DNA of 64,000 nucleotides from Lathyrus oleraceus. Its lineage: Eukaryota > Streptophyta > Magnoliopsida > Fabales > Fabaceae. Below, one piece after another: positions 22,568 to 33,841 of this stretch (within the stretch, counting starts at the first letter, position 1; the number at the start of each line of letters is the position of its first letter). Position numbers and translations under genes: made by a program. The notes below the pieces were generated by a model. That model had not been told where the DNA came from. It did no database searches and saw only the letters and a program-made list of their open reading frames with translations. Location of the stretch: assembly GCF_024323335.1 (NCBI RefSeq), contig NC_066585.1, positions 183,290,294 through 183,354,293 on the forward strand. Reading direction: 5' to 3'.

Positions 22568-24566
22568 TGTAACACCCCAAAATTTGCCCTCCCCATTCAT
22601 GCATTCATTTTTTAGGCCATTTAGTGTTTCATATTACATTGCATCATGTCAATCGGAATTAGCTCCAAGAAGCTCGGACATCATCCAGGACACTTTGTGG
22701 GTTTTATTCAAATGATCAGTCAACACAAGGAAAAGACTTGAGGTACTACCAACAGGGCCAGATGAGGCCTATTCACCGTACAAATTTCCAGGCTAGAAGA
22801 AGCAAGAATCTGCTGCTGAGCTGTCAGGCTCGCTAGGCGAGCAGATGCTTCGCCTAGCGAAGAATACTGTCACGCTCGCTAGGCGAGCAGATCCTTCGCT
22901 AGGCGAAGGACGCGCATTTCAGAAAATATCAGAAAAATTTTGGGCCTGAGCTGTCCTCATTCAAAGCCCACAAGCTGCGAAATTTGGCCTATAAATACCA
23001 GAGTAGTCAATGAAATAAGGGTTGAACACTGGCTGAACACTGGCTGAACAGAAAAGACCAGAGACTGGAGAAAGAAACCTAGGAACTACTCTGCAGCAAC
23101 CTTCAGGCAGCTCTGAGAAGTTCACTCTGCCTCACACGAACCCTAATACTACTTTACAGATCCGACCGTATCATTCAATCCTAATCAGTCTCTCTCATCA
23201 GGTATGCCTTTGTTCCTATTACCTTACGCCTTGAATTTGAATACTATGAATGTATGAGGTAACATCTGGTTTTGCCCGTGGGTTTATATTTATGTATGAA
23301 TATGTGTAACAATACCATGAATGTTTTAATCATTTTCGTTTATGAGTTGGATACCACAGGGTTTCGGATCATAAAGATCGAACTGTTATCAAGGAGGAAT
23401 CCAAAACCCGCAGGCCCTCGCTAGCCGCTTCGCTAGGCGAGCCTGTAGCGAAGCTTCGCTAAGCCTTCGTTAGGCGAAGCAGTCGCGAATGTGACAGTAT
23501 TTGCTTTTTGTTCTGTTTTGTTCTAACCTGTTTTTTGTGTTTCCATGGCATTGTTTTCTCTTGATTTCATCCTGCTGCTCTAACCCTTTGTCGAGTTTTG
23601 TGAGGGCTCATATGGCTTTTGCAGAGACACTCACGTGGTTTCCCACTTTATTTGTGGGATACCCCCTGGAGTTTTATTTTGATTATTCGTGTTGACTGAT
23701 TTCCTTTGACGGTCCAGCTGGAGAGATTTCAGGGTTTCTTGCTCCTTTAACTGCTATAGCTTCGGATCTTTATCCGTGTGGTAATTTTTCCCCTTTCTCG
23801 TACGTTACCGCTTTCTTAGCTGGAAGACCTCGATAGGAGGCAATGTTTGAGCCCCTTGGTGGCATTTTACTTTGAGATACTTGTTTTGTGTTTTGTATTC
23901 GTATCCCCACATGTAGCGCGGTTCCTTCGTCAAGGACTGCCCGTTTACCCTCGAGCATCCCAAACCCTAAAACCCAAAGCAACACGTTTACTCCTTCTAC
24001 TACAGGCGAGTAAGTCTCCAAAGGTCGAGCATCCGGTAGATTGCGTAGTGACGTTGTTCGTCCAAAACCCAATCCATAACCCCGTAGTTAGCCGAACTAC
24101 GGCTTGCTCTGATTCTCATTCCAGATGAGATACGTAGGCATAAGATGCGATGTCTTAGCGAGCACACATCCCCCCAACCCATAGGTCAGCCGAACTACGA
24201 AGACTCTGATTCTCATATTCAGATGAGATACGTATGCAGTGGATGCGACATCCGCGCGAGTCATTTCTCTTAACCTTTTTAGTAAATAAACACATTAGGT
24301 AAACCCACACCCTTTAGACAAAAACCACAAAAGTGGATCCCGTAGAGTACTATGGATGCGTAGGGGTGCTAATACCTTCCCTTCGCATAACCGACTCCCG
24401 AACCCAAGATTTGGTTGCGAGACTTTGTCTTTTCCTTTCCTTTTTGCAGGTTTACTTTGAGCGTTTCCTTTCCCTCCTTTGGGATGAATAACGCACGGTG
24501 GCGACTCTTCTGTCATTTTCTTTCGCCGATTGTTTTTTCGCACATTGTATTTTTCAGGTTGCGACA
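22568..24566 (+). repeat. Ogre-1 3' LTR (1999 bp)
   Basis: Near-identical to 11612-13599. It is 11 bp longer because of a tandem duplication of ACTGGCTGAAC near 23035. Other differences are scattered single bases, mostly transitions. It has the same TATA box, palindromes and Ogre-wide block. Confidence 0.93.
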
Positions 24567-24619
24567 ACAAGATCCTGGTTCATCACTTTGATGCTTGAAA
24601 CAGCAGCGTCTGAAGCCAT
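24567..24619 (-). pseudogene. Copia-1 gag start, cut off by the Ogre insertion
   Basis: The minus strand from ATG at 24619 reads MASDAAVSSIKVMNQDLVV and then meets the 3' LTR of the Ogre-like element. The gag continues at 11611 with the LVKLDRFDGTNY stretch. The bases ACAAG at 24567-24571 are the duplicated target site. A canonical Met primer site is not visible between this start and the 5' LTR at 24643, so the primer for this family is uncertain. Confidence 0.85.
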
Positions 24620-24642
24620 TATGTTACTAATACTTTTAAGAT

Positions 24643-25168
24643 TGTTAGAAAATTCGGTAAAATTAAATGGATCCAGGACTGAATCGTGATTGAGAATCAC
24701 TTTCCTTAAAAGTATTTCAAGCACTCTTTTATTATGTCTTAGAGTTGGAAAATGCAAGAACACTCAGGATAATATCAGCCTTAATTTCGAGTCTGCACAA
24801 GTCAAGTGAAGAACCCGAAATGCAAGGAAGGTTTTTCTGGAATTTTGGAAGAGAAATACGTTTTTAGTTCTTATGTTATTTTTCTGAATAGAATCATATA
24901 TTTATAGGAGATATGGATGTTGTTTCAAAAGTTTGCAACCTTTGATGAAACAACACAATTTCACCATAAAACACAATGTTTCATGTATGACACTATTTCA
25001 TGAAAAGATATGAAAATTGAATTCAAAATTCAAACAAAACAATAACTAAATTAACTCTTTTGTCACACTATTAAGTCACACTTTCTATGTGGGACTTAAA
25101 GCAAAGCATTAAATGCTATTTAACTCTTTTGTCATTTTGGAACTAATATTGCAAAACAATTTCCAACA
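24643..25168 (-). repeat. Copia-1 5' LTR
   Basis: 526 bp partner of 6635-7160, with TGTTAG...CCAACA ends on the plus strand. Differences from the partner seen by eye: A/T in the GCACAAGA/TCAAG stretch, C/A in CAACACC/AATTT, and A/G in GCAAAA/GCATT. Confidence 0.9.
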
Positions 25169-25687
25169 TTAATTCCACTATCCATTATGTTACACCAATT
25201 TGAAATGGAAATCTAAAACAAATCATAACATAATTCTATTTTAGGTATTTGATGAGTTGTAATTCTTCTAGAATCTTTATTCGGGTTTCCTTATTTTCCT
25301 CACTCATAATCGTTGAGGTAATTGGGTATGTTTTTTATTCTCTTGGGTGGTGCTTCTTCATTGGGTTGTTTTGTCTCATCGGGCCTTGGTGTGCGTGGTT
25401 CATCACTAATGTTAGAGGTGATAATTAGTGGGATGCTAACACCTTTTCAATGGATATTGTTAGATTTACTTGTTCACATATCCAATCATGTGAAGCAAAC
25501 TGGAAGTATGCATAAGAAAAAAAATGCCAAGAAGATCGTGTATGCACAAAGCTTTGCTCATTCAATTTTCTCAATTTGGCGGCAATGCGTCCAATATATA
25601 TAACTATTTATCTGAAAATGAGTCTCTCTATATATGAGACTGCAATTACAATTTCTGAGAGCTCCCTTTTAATCTATGTCCCACCTA
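25169..25687. other. Sequence between Copia-1 and the kinetochore-like exon
   Basis: AT-rich, no domain recognised. A 93-codon plus frame at 25322-25603 shows no family resemblance. It may be 3' flank or intron of the minus-strand gene whose exon starts at 25795. Confidence 0.4.
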
Positions 25688-25795
25688 TTAATTGTACTTG
25701 AAGACCAAATCAATCAACTTAAAGAGTTTGCGCTCATGCATTTGAACTTCTTCTTCACTTTGTCTGATTGTTTCCTCCATTTTCAATTCAGATGC
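25688..25795 (-). pseudogene. Exon of an NDC80/HEC1-like kinetochore coiled-coil protein
   Basis: After a good acceptor (TTGTTGTTAAG, ending at 25796) the minus strand reads ASELKMEETIRQSEEEVQM, then HERKLFKLIDLVFKYN and a TAA at 25688-25690. The phrase matches what I recall of the C-terminal coiled coil of plant NDC80, an outer kinetochore subunit that binds microtubules at mitosis; NUF2 or another coiled-coil protein is possible. Intact relatives continue past this point, so the stop, or a cryptic donor just before it, suggests decay. Confidence 0.5.
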
Positions 25796-25960
25796 CTTAA
25801 CAACAACAAAAGTTAATTAGATAGAATGTTTTCACATACATTAGATTATATTTAACAAAATATTTGTGAAATATAGGCACATGTAATTAGCTTTTAGTGC
25901 TTTATTTCTACAAATTTACCAATTTGAATATCATTTACCATGTAAGACCATGCTTGGATG

Positions 25961-26147
25961 TGTTAGTGCAAAAGCAATTTGGGTGGGAAGGAATGAGAGA
26001 GATTGAGAGAATGAAAACTAATTGTATTATTGAATGCTAAAACCGAATTACACAAATGTGTTTATATATAAGTAAGTTACTTGCACTTCAAGTAACCTAC
26101 ATGCTAAGTAACTAACTAACTAATAACTTGGATTATATATAATAACA
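25961..26147 (-). repeat. Copia-2 3' LTR
   Basis: 187 bp with TG...CA ends, clearly alignable to 40442-40629 (shared runs GGAATGAGAGAGATTGAGAG and TAAGTAACTAACTAAC) but with many differences, so much older than the other LTR pairs here. Confidence 0.85.
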
Positions 26148-28803
26148 TACTCCTTTATAATATAAGTTATCAAACACAAGCTAATCATAATCGATCTAAA
26201 CTATTCCTAATATCTTTCTCAAAGTCAGGAATCTATTGATCTTCAATCCCTTGGTTAAAATGTTGGCCAATTGTGCTTCACTCGAGCAATGTCTCATTTC
26301 AAGTTCACCTTGATTTACCTTATCTCTTAGGAAATAAAATCTAGCCTCAATGTGCTTAATCATTCCATGCATAATTGGATTCTTTGCAAGATTAATGACT
26401 GACTTGTTGTCGATCTACAACACCCGAGTTTCTTAACTTTGACCTTCATCTCATCCAGATTGCTTGACATAAGCATATGATCCTGCTATATATTCATCCT
26501 CACATGGTGATAATGCCACCACAAGTTGCTTTCTCGAGCACCATGAGATTGAGGCACCAAATACTTGAAAGAAATAACCAGTTGTGCTTCTTCGATCTTC
26601 CTTATCTCCACACCAATTAACATCTAAATATCAATTAATCACAACTTATTTTCTTTCAGAATCTCAAGGAAACAAGATTCCACAGTTTATTGATCCTTTT
26701 AGGTATCTCATGATTATTCTTGCAGCCTTCATGTGACATATTTGATTCATTCATGTATCTGCTTACCAATCAGACCGAGAATCCTATATCAGGCCTGCTA
26801 TTGCACACATACCTTAGAGATCCTATAATTTGTTTGAACAAAGTGAGATCGACCTTGTCGTCCTCTCCATGCTTCTCTAGTTTCAGATTAAGTTTGACAG
26901 GTGAGGATGCAAGATTCGAATCATTCATCCTGAATCTCTTGAGTTTTTATTTGACATACTTCCTTTGATGCAACACCATACCTTTCTTGGTAATTTGCAA
27001 TTCCATGCTTAGGAAATACGACAAGTTTCCCACATTTGACATTTCAAATTTCCTCTTCATCAGCTTCTTGTTCGACAAGTTCACCATGCTATTTACAATT
27101 ACTAGTAAGTCATCGACATATAAGCAGATGATAGTTATATCTTGTGCCATGACTTGTACTTAGGCACCATACTCAGTCCTGCATTTGATGAATCCCAATT
27201 CAACTAGGTATGAGTCGATTTTCTTGTTCCATGCCCTAGGTGCCTATTTGAAACCATAAAGGACTTTGTGTAACTTGTACACTTTCCTTGCTTCCTCCTG
27301 TATCAGAAACTAGGGAGGTTGTGTAACATACATGACTTTATCTAGGGGACCATTCAAAAATTATGATTTCACATCTAAGTGAAATATCGACCAACCTTGC
27401 TTGCACGTCAAGGCTACCACCAATCTAACAGTTTCCAATCTTGCTACTGATGCATATACTTCATAGTAGTCGAGTCATGCTCTCTGAAGAAAACCTTGAG
27501 CTACTAATCTTTACTTATGTCTTATAATCGACCCATCAGGATTGAGCTTCAGCTTGAACACCCACTTTACTTTGATAACTTTTGTGTGTGTTGGCAATTC
27601 GACTAGCTCCCATGTATTGTTTCTTTCAATTGATTGTAACTCTTCAACTATAGCTTCCTTCCATTGTTTATTCTTTAAGGCCTCACTATAGTTGATTGGT
27701 TCAGCACCTGCAAGTAAATCAAAATGAACCAAATCTCCATCTGGCGTGACTTCATCATCACCACCCATTTCACAGTATTGAAGCCTTGCTGGGAGAACTT
27801 TGGTTCTTTGAGGTATTTGGCTTGTGCTAGCCACACCCTCTCTATTGTATGCTTTGACTTTGATTGTGATTGGAATGCCAATAACTGGAATTTCTTCGTG
27901 CTCACTACTTTCTTCATTAATGTCATAACTCATCAATGGCTTGTTAGTTGCATCACCTGAATTCCAATCACAATGACTTAACTCATCACAATCTTATCAT
28001 TCATTGGATTGAATAACTTGTATGCTCCAATCTTATGATATCTTACTAGAATCATAGATTCACTCTTATCATCAAGTTTCCTTCTCTTAACATCAGTAAC
28101 ATGCTTGTAGCTAATAGAGCCAAACACCTTCAGATGACTCACTAATGGTCGTTTACCAATCCATACTTCTTCAGGAACCTTATTCTTCAATTTCTTGGTA
28201 GGGCATATGTTTAAAACATAAACAACAGTAGTAACTGCTTCACCCCATAAGGATTTTGGCAAGTTCTTTTATTTCAACGTGCATCTTTCGATATCCAATA
28301 TGGTATAGTTTCTTCTTTATGTTATTACATTATGTTGAGGTGTGTAAGGAGCAGTTACCTCATGATCAATCCCATGTTCTACACAAAATTCTTCAAATAT
28401 ATTGGATGTTGATTCGCCACCTCCATTTGTTCGTAGAACCTTGATCTTCTTTTCACTCTAGTTTTCGACAAGCATTTTGAATCTCTTAAAGATTAAAAAT
28501 ACTTCATCGTTGCGTCTGATCACATAGATCCAAAGCTTTTGACTATACTCATTGACAAATGAGACAAAATACTTGTTTACACCTATGGTCTGATCCTCAA
28601 ATGGGCCACATACATCTGAGCATACTACTTCTAGTATGCAAGAGGATCTCATTGGCATAGTCGAAACAAATGACTTTTTAGATTGCTTCCCTACTAAGCA
28701 TCCTTCATAGAGCTATTATCTGCAATTATATGCATTCCATGCCAGGTACGTATAGTACATATTTGATCATAGATTTTACTCCATTACTCCTTTGAATAAC
28801 TAC
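26148..28803 (-). pseudogene. Copia-2 integrase, RT and RNase H remains
   Basis: Read downward from 28803: pre-integrase and core pieces (VVCSDVCGPFEDQTIGVNKY at about 28630; [18 protein letters not shown] at 28262), the linker with YSEALKNKQWKEAIVEELQS and NTWELVELP, RT with CLYVDDLLVIVNS (about 27120) and RNase H pieces (SRPDIGFSVGLISRYMNES; NKSVINLAKNPIMHG). Stops and frameshifts occur throughout, as expected for an old copy. The frame is cut at 28803 by the SIRE-like LTR and resumes at 38270. Confidence 0.85.
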
Positions 28804-29902
28804 TGAAATTCTGGTATCAGATATAAGATGTCGAAGGTAATGTCACGACACTAATATCTGTTAATACACAATGGATAATTAAACAGAATTGAAAAGCAAA
28901 TCACACAAGCAATTGTTAACCCAGTTCGGTGCAACTCACCTACGTCTGGGGGCTACCAAGCCAGGAAGGAAATTCACTATAATAGAATTAGTTCAAAGAC
29001 TATCCGTACACTTCACCAAGTTACAGTCTTTCTCACCTAATCTCTACCCGTGCAATTTCTACCTAAGCACTCTTAGATATGAGAACCCACTCACTTCCCT
29101 TACAATCACACACCCGTGATTTTAAACAACAATCCCTTGTGAAAAGAAAATACTTTTCAATTACAATATTCTTGATTTTACTTCACAGTTTCAATCAAGA
29201 AGACACACTCTTGATCTTGCTTCAAAGCTTTGATCAAGAAGACAAATCAGTCCAATTCAATCATCAATGGATGACTTAAATGACCTACAGACACAAACCC
29301 TAGCTCTCTCTCTAAATTTCGCGCAGTATTGGTTGTGTGTACAATCAGGTTTTCTGAGTCCCTTTTTATAGAAACATTGGACAGCTTGAAAACCCTAGAT
29401 ATATTTTCCAATCAAATCTTTTCATATCAGCTGTAAAGATCTCCTTGGAAAATAAACAAATATGGTTGATATCCCTGATAGAATGCGCCAGCTAGCCATA
29501 TCTTCAATCAACCAATGATTGCCACCAATTGTGCAATCACAAAACACCAGACATTCACACTGAATGTTCTGTGTACAGAATGTCATGACATCGGGTCTGA
29601 CATCTGGAAAAATCCTGCATAATCCAGTTTCCTTTTATAGCAGGTACAACCATATCAGTTACCATGACAATGAGTATGTCAACTGAAACAATCCTGTAGC
29701 ATATGTCTTCCAATTTAGCTCCAGCAGGTACATCCAATATCAGAAGCCTTAGCATTGTAAGTGGCATTCTGAAACAATCCTGCTTGCATATGTTCTTCAA
29801 CTCCAACAGGTACATAGGATATCTCATGTTAAGACATCACATATGACATCTTGTGAACACTCTTTGTTTTACCAAAATTGCTGCCAACTCTTAGAATCAA
29901 CA
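28804..29902 (-). repeat. SIRE-like 3' LTR
   Basis: 1099 bp; plus-strand ends TGAAATTCTGG and AGAATCAACA. A minus-strand TATA box (TATAAAAAG) lies at 29362-29370. Small frames (for example 28889-29119) also occur in the partner LTR and are not genes. Confidence 0.92.
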
Positions 29903-30482
29903 AACTCCCCCTTTGGAAAATTTTGGCTAAAACATATATATGTCCTTTTTGTTCACAAGGCAAACTATCAGCAGTTAAACCACATACCAGTAGTTTAATC
30001 AGCTGCAGAAGCAAAAAACAATTACTAGCTATGGCTACTAGTAATACACACATGCACAAGGGTACTTCTCCTCCCCCTAAAACTGTGCAACAAACAGAAT
30101 TACTAGTTATGGATGCAACTAGTAAGACACACAAATGCACAATGCACCAGGATACTTCTTCTCCCCCTAAATCTGTGCATTCACCAAAAACAGCTACTGT
30201 AACTCCAGCACCTGTACCAGCCAGAATGTCACACTGGCATCTGCTATAACATCAACACCTGTGCACTTCTTCCAATAATAGATGTCCTTTTGATCATCCA
30301 TCTCAGCCAGTACCCAGCTTCACCCAGCTCCACCAGCTCCATATACTTCTCCCCCTTTTTAGTTAAAATTGACCAAAGGTAAATAAATCTCATAGATTAC
30401 ACCAATCACATCTCTCGCTATACCATACCTCACAAAACTCCATACTCTTTTTGTGAGAACTCTCCCCAGACTCCTTTGATTG
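29903..30482 (-). other. SIRE-like 3' region with several polypurine tracts
   Basis: Pyrimidine runs on the plus strand, meaning purine runs on the element strand, occur at 29904-29914 (next to the LTR), about 30065-30080, 30155-30168 and 30346-30360. The middle two lie in a repeated ~90 bp unit sharing ACTAGTAA/AAGACACACA and CTCCCCCTAAA words (about 30005-30180). No ORF domain was seen. Confidence 0.55.
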
Positions 30483-31912
30483 CTATAGATTCTCATACAC
30501 ACAGATCCCCAATTTTCCTCTTAAACATTCAAATTGATTGGCATCCAAGGCTTTTGTGAATATGTCAGCTAATTGCCTCTCTGTAGGAACATGCTCCAGT
30601 GCTATGATCTTTTTTTCCACAAGTTCTCTGATGAAGTGATGCCTGATATCTATGTGCTTAGTCCTGCTGTGCTGAATAGGATTCTTGGAAATATTTATAG
30701 CACTCAGGTTATCACAATATAATGTCATGACTTCTTGTGTGACATTGTATTCAGAGAATATTTGTTTCATCCAGACCAGTTGAGAACAACTACTTCCCGC
30801 TGCTATGTACTCAGCTTCAGCAGTGGATAGAGATACACAATTCTATTTCTTAATGAACCATGAAATCAGATTGTTCCCTAAGAAGAAGCATCCTCCTGGT
30901 GTGCTCTTCCTATCATCAGCACTTCCAGCCCAGTCTGCATCACAGTATCCAGTCAACATAGATCCAGATCCATGAGTATATAGCATCCCATAGTCATTGG
31001 TTCCATTGACATATTTCAGTATTCTCTTTACTTGGTTTATGTGACTGACTTTTGGTTCAGCTTGATATCTAGCACACACACCAACAGCAAATGCAATGTC
31101 AGGTCTGCTTGCTGTGAGATATAGCAGACTGCCTATCATGCTTCTGTATAGACTTTGATCTACACTGACACCATTTTCATCTTTGGAGATTTTTACATGT
31201 GTAGGAGCAGAAGTTCTTTTATGGCTTGCATTCTCCATGCCAAACTTCTTCACAATGTTCTTGGCCTACTTGCTTTGAGATAAAAAGATAGAGTCTTCCA
31301 TCTGTTTGACTTGTAGCCCAAGAAAGTAAGTCAGTTCTCCAACAAGGCTCATCTCAAACTCAGATTTCATTTGTCTAACAAAGTGTTCAACCATCTGCTC
31401 TGACATTCCACCAAATACTATGTCATCTACATATATTTGTGCCACCATGAGTTTCCCTCCTTCATTCTTCATAAACAGAGTTTTGTCAATTCCTCCTTTC
31501 CTGTATCCATTGTCAGTGAGGAACATTGTGAGCCTCTCATACCAAGCCCTGAGAGCTTGTTTTAACCCATAGAGGGCTTTCTTCAATCTGTACACATGTT
31601 TTGGAAGGTTTGGATCTGTGAAGCCTTTAGGTTGTTCAACATATACTTCTTCATTTAGGTAGCCATTTAGAAAGGCACTTTTTACATCCATCTGAAACAG
31701 TTTGAATTTCAGAATACATGCCACTCCAAGCAGTAATCTAATGGACTCAAGGCGAGCTACAGGAACGAAAGTTTCATCAAGGTCAACTCCTTCAACTTGA
31801 GTATATCCTTGAGCTACCAATCTAGCTTTGTTTTTAGTAACAACCCCTTGTTCATCAGATTTATTCTTGTATACCCACTTTGTACCTATGACATTTACTC
31901 CTTCAGGTCTAG
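30483..31912 (-). pseudogene. SIRE-like RT and RNase H
   Basis: Past the solo LTR the minus strand resumes with NVIGTKWVYKNKSDEQG, FQMDVKSAFLNGYLNEEVYV, the RT active site QIYVDDIVFGG (about 31440), RSMIGSLLYLTASRPDIAF, RNase H DADWAGSADDRKST (about 30920) and CDNLSAINISKNPIQHSRTK, ending at 30483. In-frame stops lie near 31266, where a codon in the ..QSKYAK.. stretch is lost, and near 30841. The enzyme would copy element RNA into DNA in the cytoplasmic particle. Confidence 0.9.
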
Positions 31913-33841
31913 TGTCATACCCCAAAATTTGCCCGTTAATGTTACAACGCATTTTTTAAGGCACTCCAACTTATTTTTCAAGGCATTGGTCTTAAAGGAA
32001 CAAAGACCCAGCTCACAGATGGCCAAATCCAAAAAATGGCTCAAACTGGCATGCTCGCTAGGCGAGCAAATCCTTCGCCTAGCGAACCCTTCGCTACACC
32101 ACTCGCCTAGCGAAGCTTGCGAATACCAGAAATTTTGGGCTTCATTCTGAGCCCATTAGGTCACAAAAATCACTATAAATACCAAGACCTCATTCAGAAG
32201 AGGGGGGACGAAAACGGAACGAAATAGGAGATAGAAAGAAGGCACAGCAAACTCTGGAGGCTAACCCAGAGAATTCAGAGCGACCCTAAAGGAAACCCTG
32301 AAGGAAACTCATCTGCACCAAGGTTATCTCCGCCCAACTCAATCCGGCGCCAACCCTAAGAGTGACTTGCCAATTCAAGGTTGCAATCCAATTGCAAACA
32401 GGTTTGCATTACTATTACCGCTTTATGTTCTTAATTTGCATGTGGCATTATGATTGAATTTATAAAAATATCTTAAGTGTTGCATGTGAATTTAAGTATG
32501 TATGAATATCTTGAACGTTTAACCATGTAATTTCTGTGATGGATGCCATAGGGTGTGAAGCTTGCTGGAATCGTACTGTTCTAAAATTCAAAACCCGCAG
32601 CCGTTCGCTAGCACATCGCTAAGCGAACATGTAGCGAGTGTTCGCCAAGCCCTCGCTAGGCGAGGCAGCAGCGAACATGACAGCCGCTGATTTTTTCGTT
32701 CTGATTCTTGCTTAGCTGACATGTTTTATTGTAATCATGCATTATTTACCTGACACTATTTCTGCTGTGATGCCTTTTATTTGGTGCAACTCTTGATTGC
32801 ACCCTGATTTGGTATTCTGACCTGTTTGCTGAATTTTGTAAGGGTTCACATACTCCTGGAGAAGGTAGCTTGCTAGGTATTCCACTTTATTTGTGGGATA
32901 CCCTTGGGGAGATTCACCCTAATTACCTAATTGATTATAATATGGACCTAATTACCTAATTGATTACAACTACCCAATTGATTGTAAAATATTGCCTTTT
33001 GAATATGTGATCTTGGACCTCTCTTTGTTGCCTTACGGTATTCCGGTATTATGGTCATGTCCCGCGAATGTGGGGATACACTTAGCAAAGACCCTTCGAT
33101 TAAATCATCATAAAATAAATCATCGTCCCTCGGATGTTGCCTGCGAATATATGATTTTGTCCATCGGTGACCCGTCGTTGTAGCCTACGATTAAGTGATG
33201 ATCGTCCCTTCGAATGCTAAGGTATCCTTACAAATGTTGCCTTCAATGACCAATCGATGACCCTACGATGACCCTTTTACATCCAAAGGATAAAACTACT
33301 TACTTCTCAATAGTAAGGACAGTTTTACTCTCATAAGGATAGGAAATGCCCATAAAGGCCTTGGGTAGGTATAACTCTTAATTACTGGCTCACAACCTAA
33401 AACATTTTTCATACCTCACACTTTGCGAATACTAGAAAATCACCACTTGGTATACATTCGTACTAGAATCATTGCCAAGTTATATTTTTCTAAACCGCTT
33501 TCAAAATTAAACGAGATAAATACTTTGTATACATTCGTACAAGAATCATTACAAAGTTAAACTCTCTCTTCAAAACATTTTTTAAGCAATTCACAAACAC
33601 TTTTTTCAGACAAACATAAGTGATCCAGCAATTAAGAGCCCATGGATAACCATGGATACAAAGGGTGCTAACACCTTCCCTTTGTATAATGTACCTCCCG
33701 AACCCAAAATCTAATCAAGGTCTTTCCTGTTCTTTTCCACCTTTCCTTATGGGATAAAAGAAAAGTCGGTGGCGACTCTTGCTATCCGCGACATTTGCTT
33801 TCCAAAGCAAAAACACACCGAAGTCAGTTCACCGTATGACA
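31913..33841 (+). mobile_element. Ogre-type solo LTR
   Basis: A 1929 bp block starting TGTCATACCCC and ending CCGTATGACA, flanked by TCTAG at 31908-31912 and 33842-33846. It contains CGCTAGGCGA palindromes (about 32047-32110 and 32600-32665), a TATA box at 32174-32181 and the block GGGTGCTAACACCTTCCC...CTCCCGAACCC at about 33666-33710 shared with the other Ogre LTRs. There is no internal region, so LTR-LTR recombination removed the element body. It sits exactly between the integrase and RT parts of the SIRE-like polyprotein. Confidence 0.9.

Larger units (their letters stand above)
11612..24566 (+). mobile_element. Ogre-like Ty3/Gypsy (Tat lineage) element, Ogre-1
   Basis: A complete 12,955 bp insertion: 5' LTR 11612-13599, Arg-type primer site, leader, gag, intron, RT/RNase H/second RNase H/integrase, 3' untranslated region with tandem repeats, polypurine tract, 3' LTR 22568-24566, and the target duplication ACAAG at 11607-11611 and 24567-24571. 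The second (archaeal-type) RNase H after RT, Arg primer and intron place it in Tat/Ogre. By eye the LTRs differ at about 17 positions plus an 11 bp duplication, roughly 0.9 percent, so it is recent. No protease motif and no upstream ORF1 were found, and gag and pol carry stops and a frameshift, so it cannot be autonomous. Confidence 0.93.
6635..25168 (-). mobile_element. Ty1/Copia element (Copia-1), interrupted by an Ogre-like element
   Basis: Two 526 bp LTRs (6635-7160 and 24643-25168) bound a minus-strand Copia internal region. The Ogre-like insertion at 11612-24566 splits the gag; without it the element is about 5.6 kb, normal for Copia. A polypurine tract sits inside the left LTR. I counted only three substitutions between the LTRs, so insertion is recent. 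The flanking 5-mers ACAAT (6630-6634) and TTAAT (25169-25173) do not match as a clean target duplication. Coding capacity is destroyed by the insertion and by several frameshifts. The sublineage was not settled. Confidence 0.9.

Noticed and set aside
25322..25603. 93-codon plus frame between Copia-1 and the kinetochore-like exon
   Set aside because: No homology pattern, AT-rich context, no splice support.
29878..30249. 123-codon plus-strand frame as an env-like or novel gene
   Set aside because: Antisense to the SIRE 3' region and made from its repeated polypurine unit; no signal peptide or membrane segment pattern.
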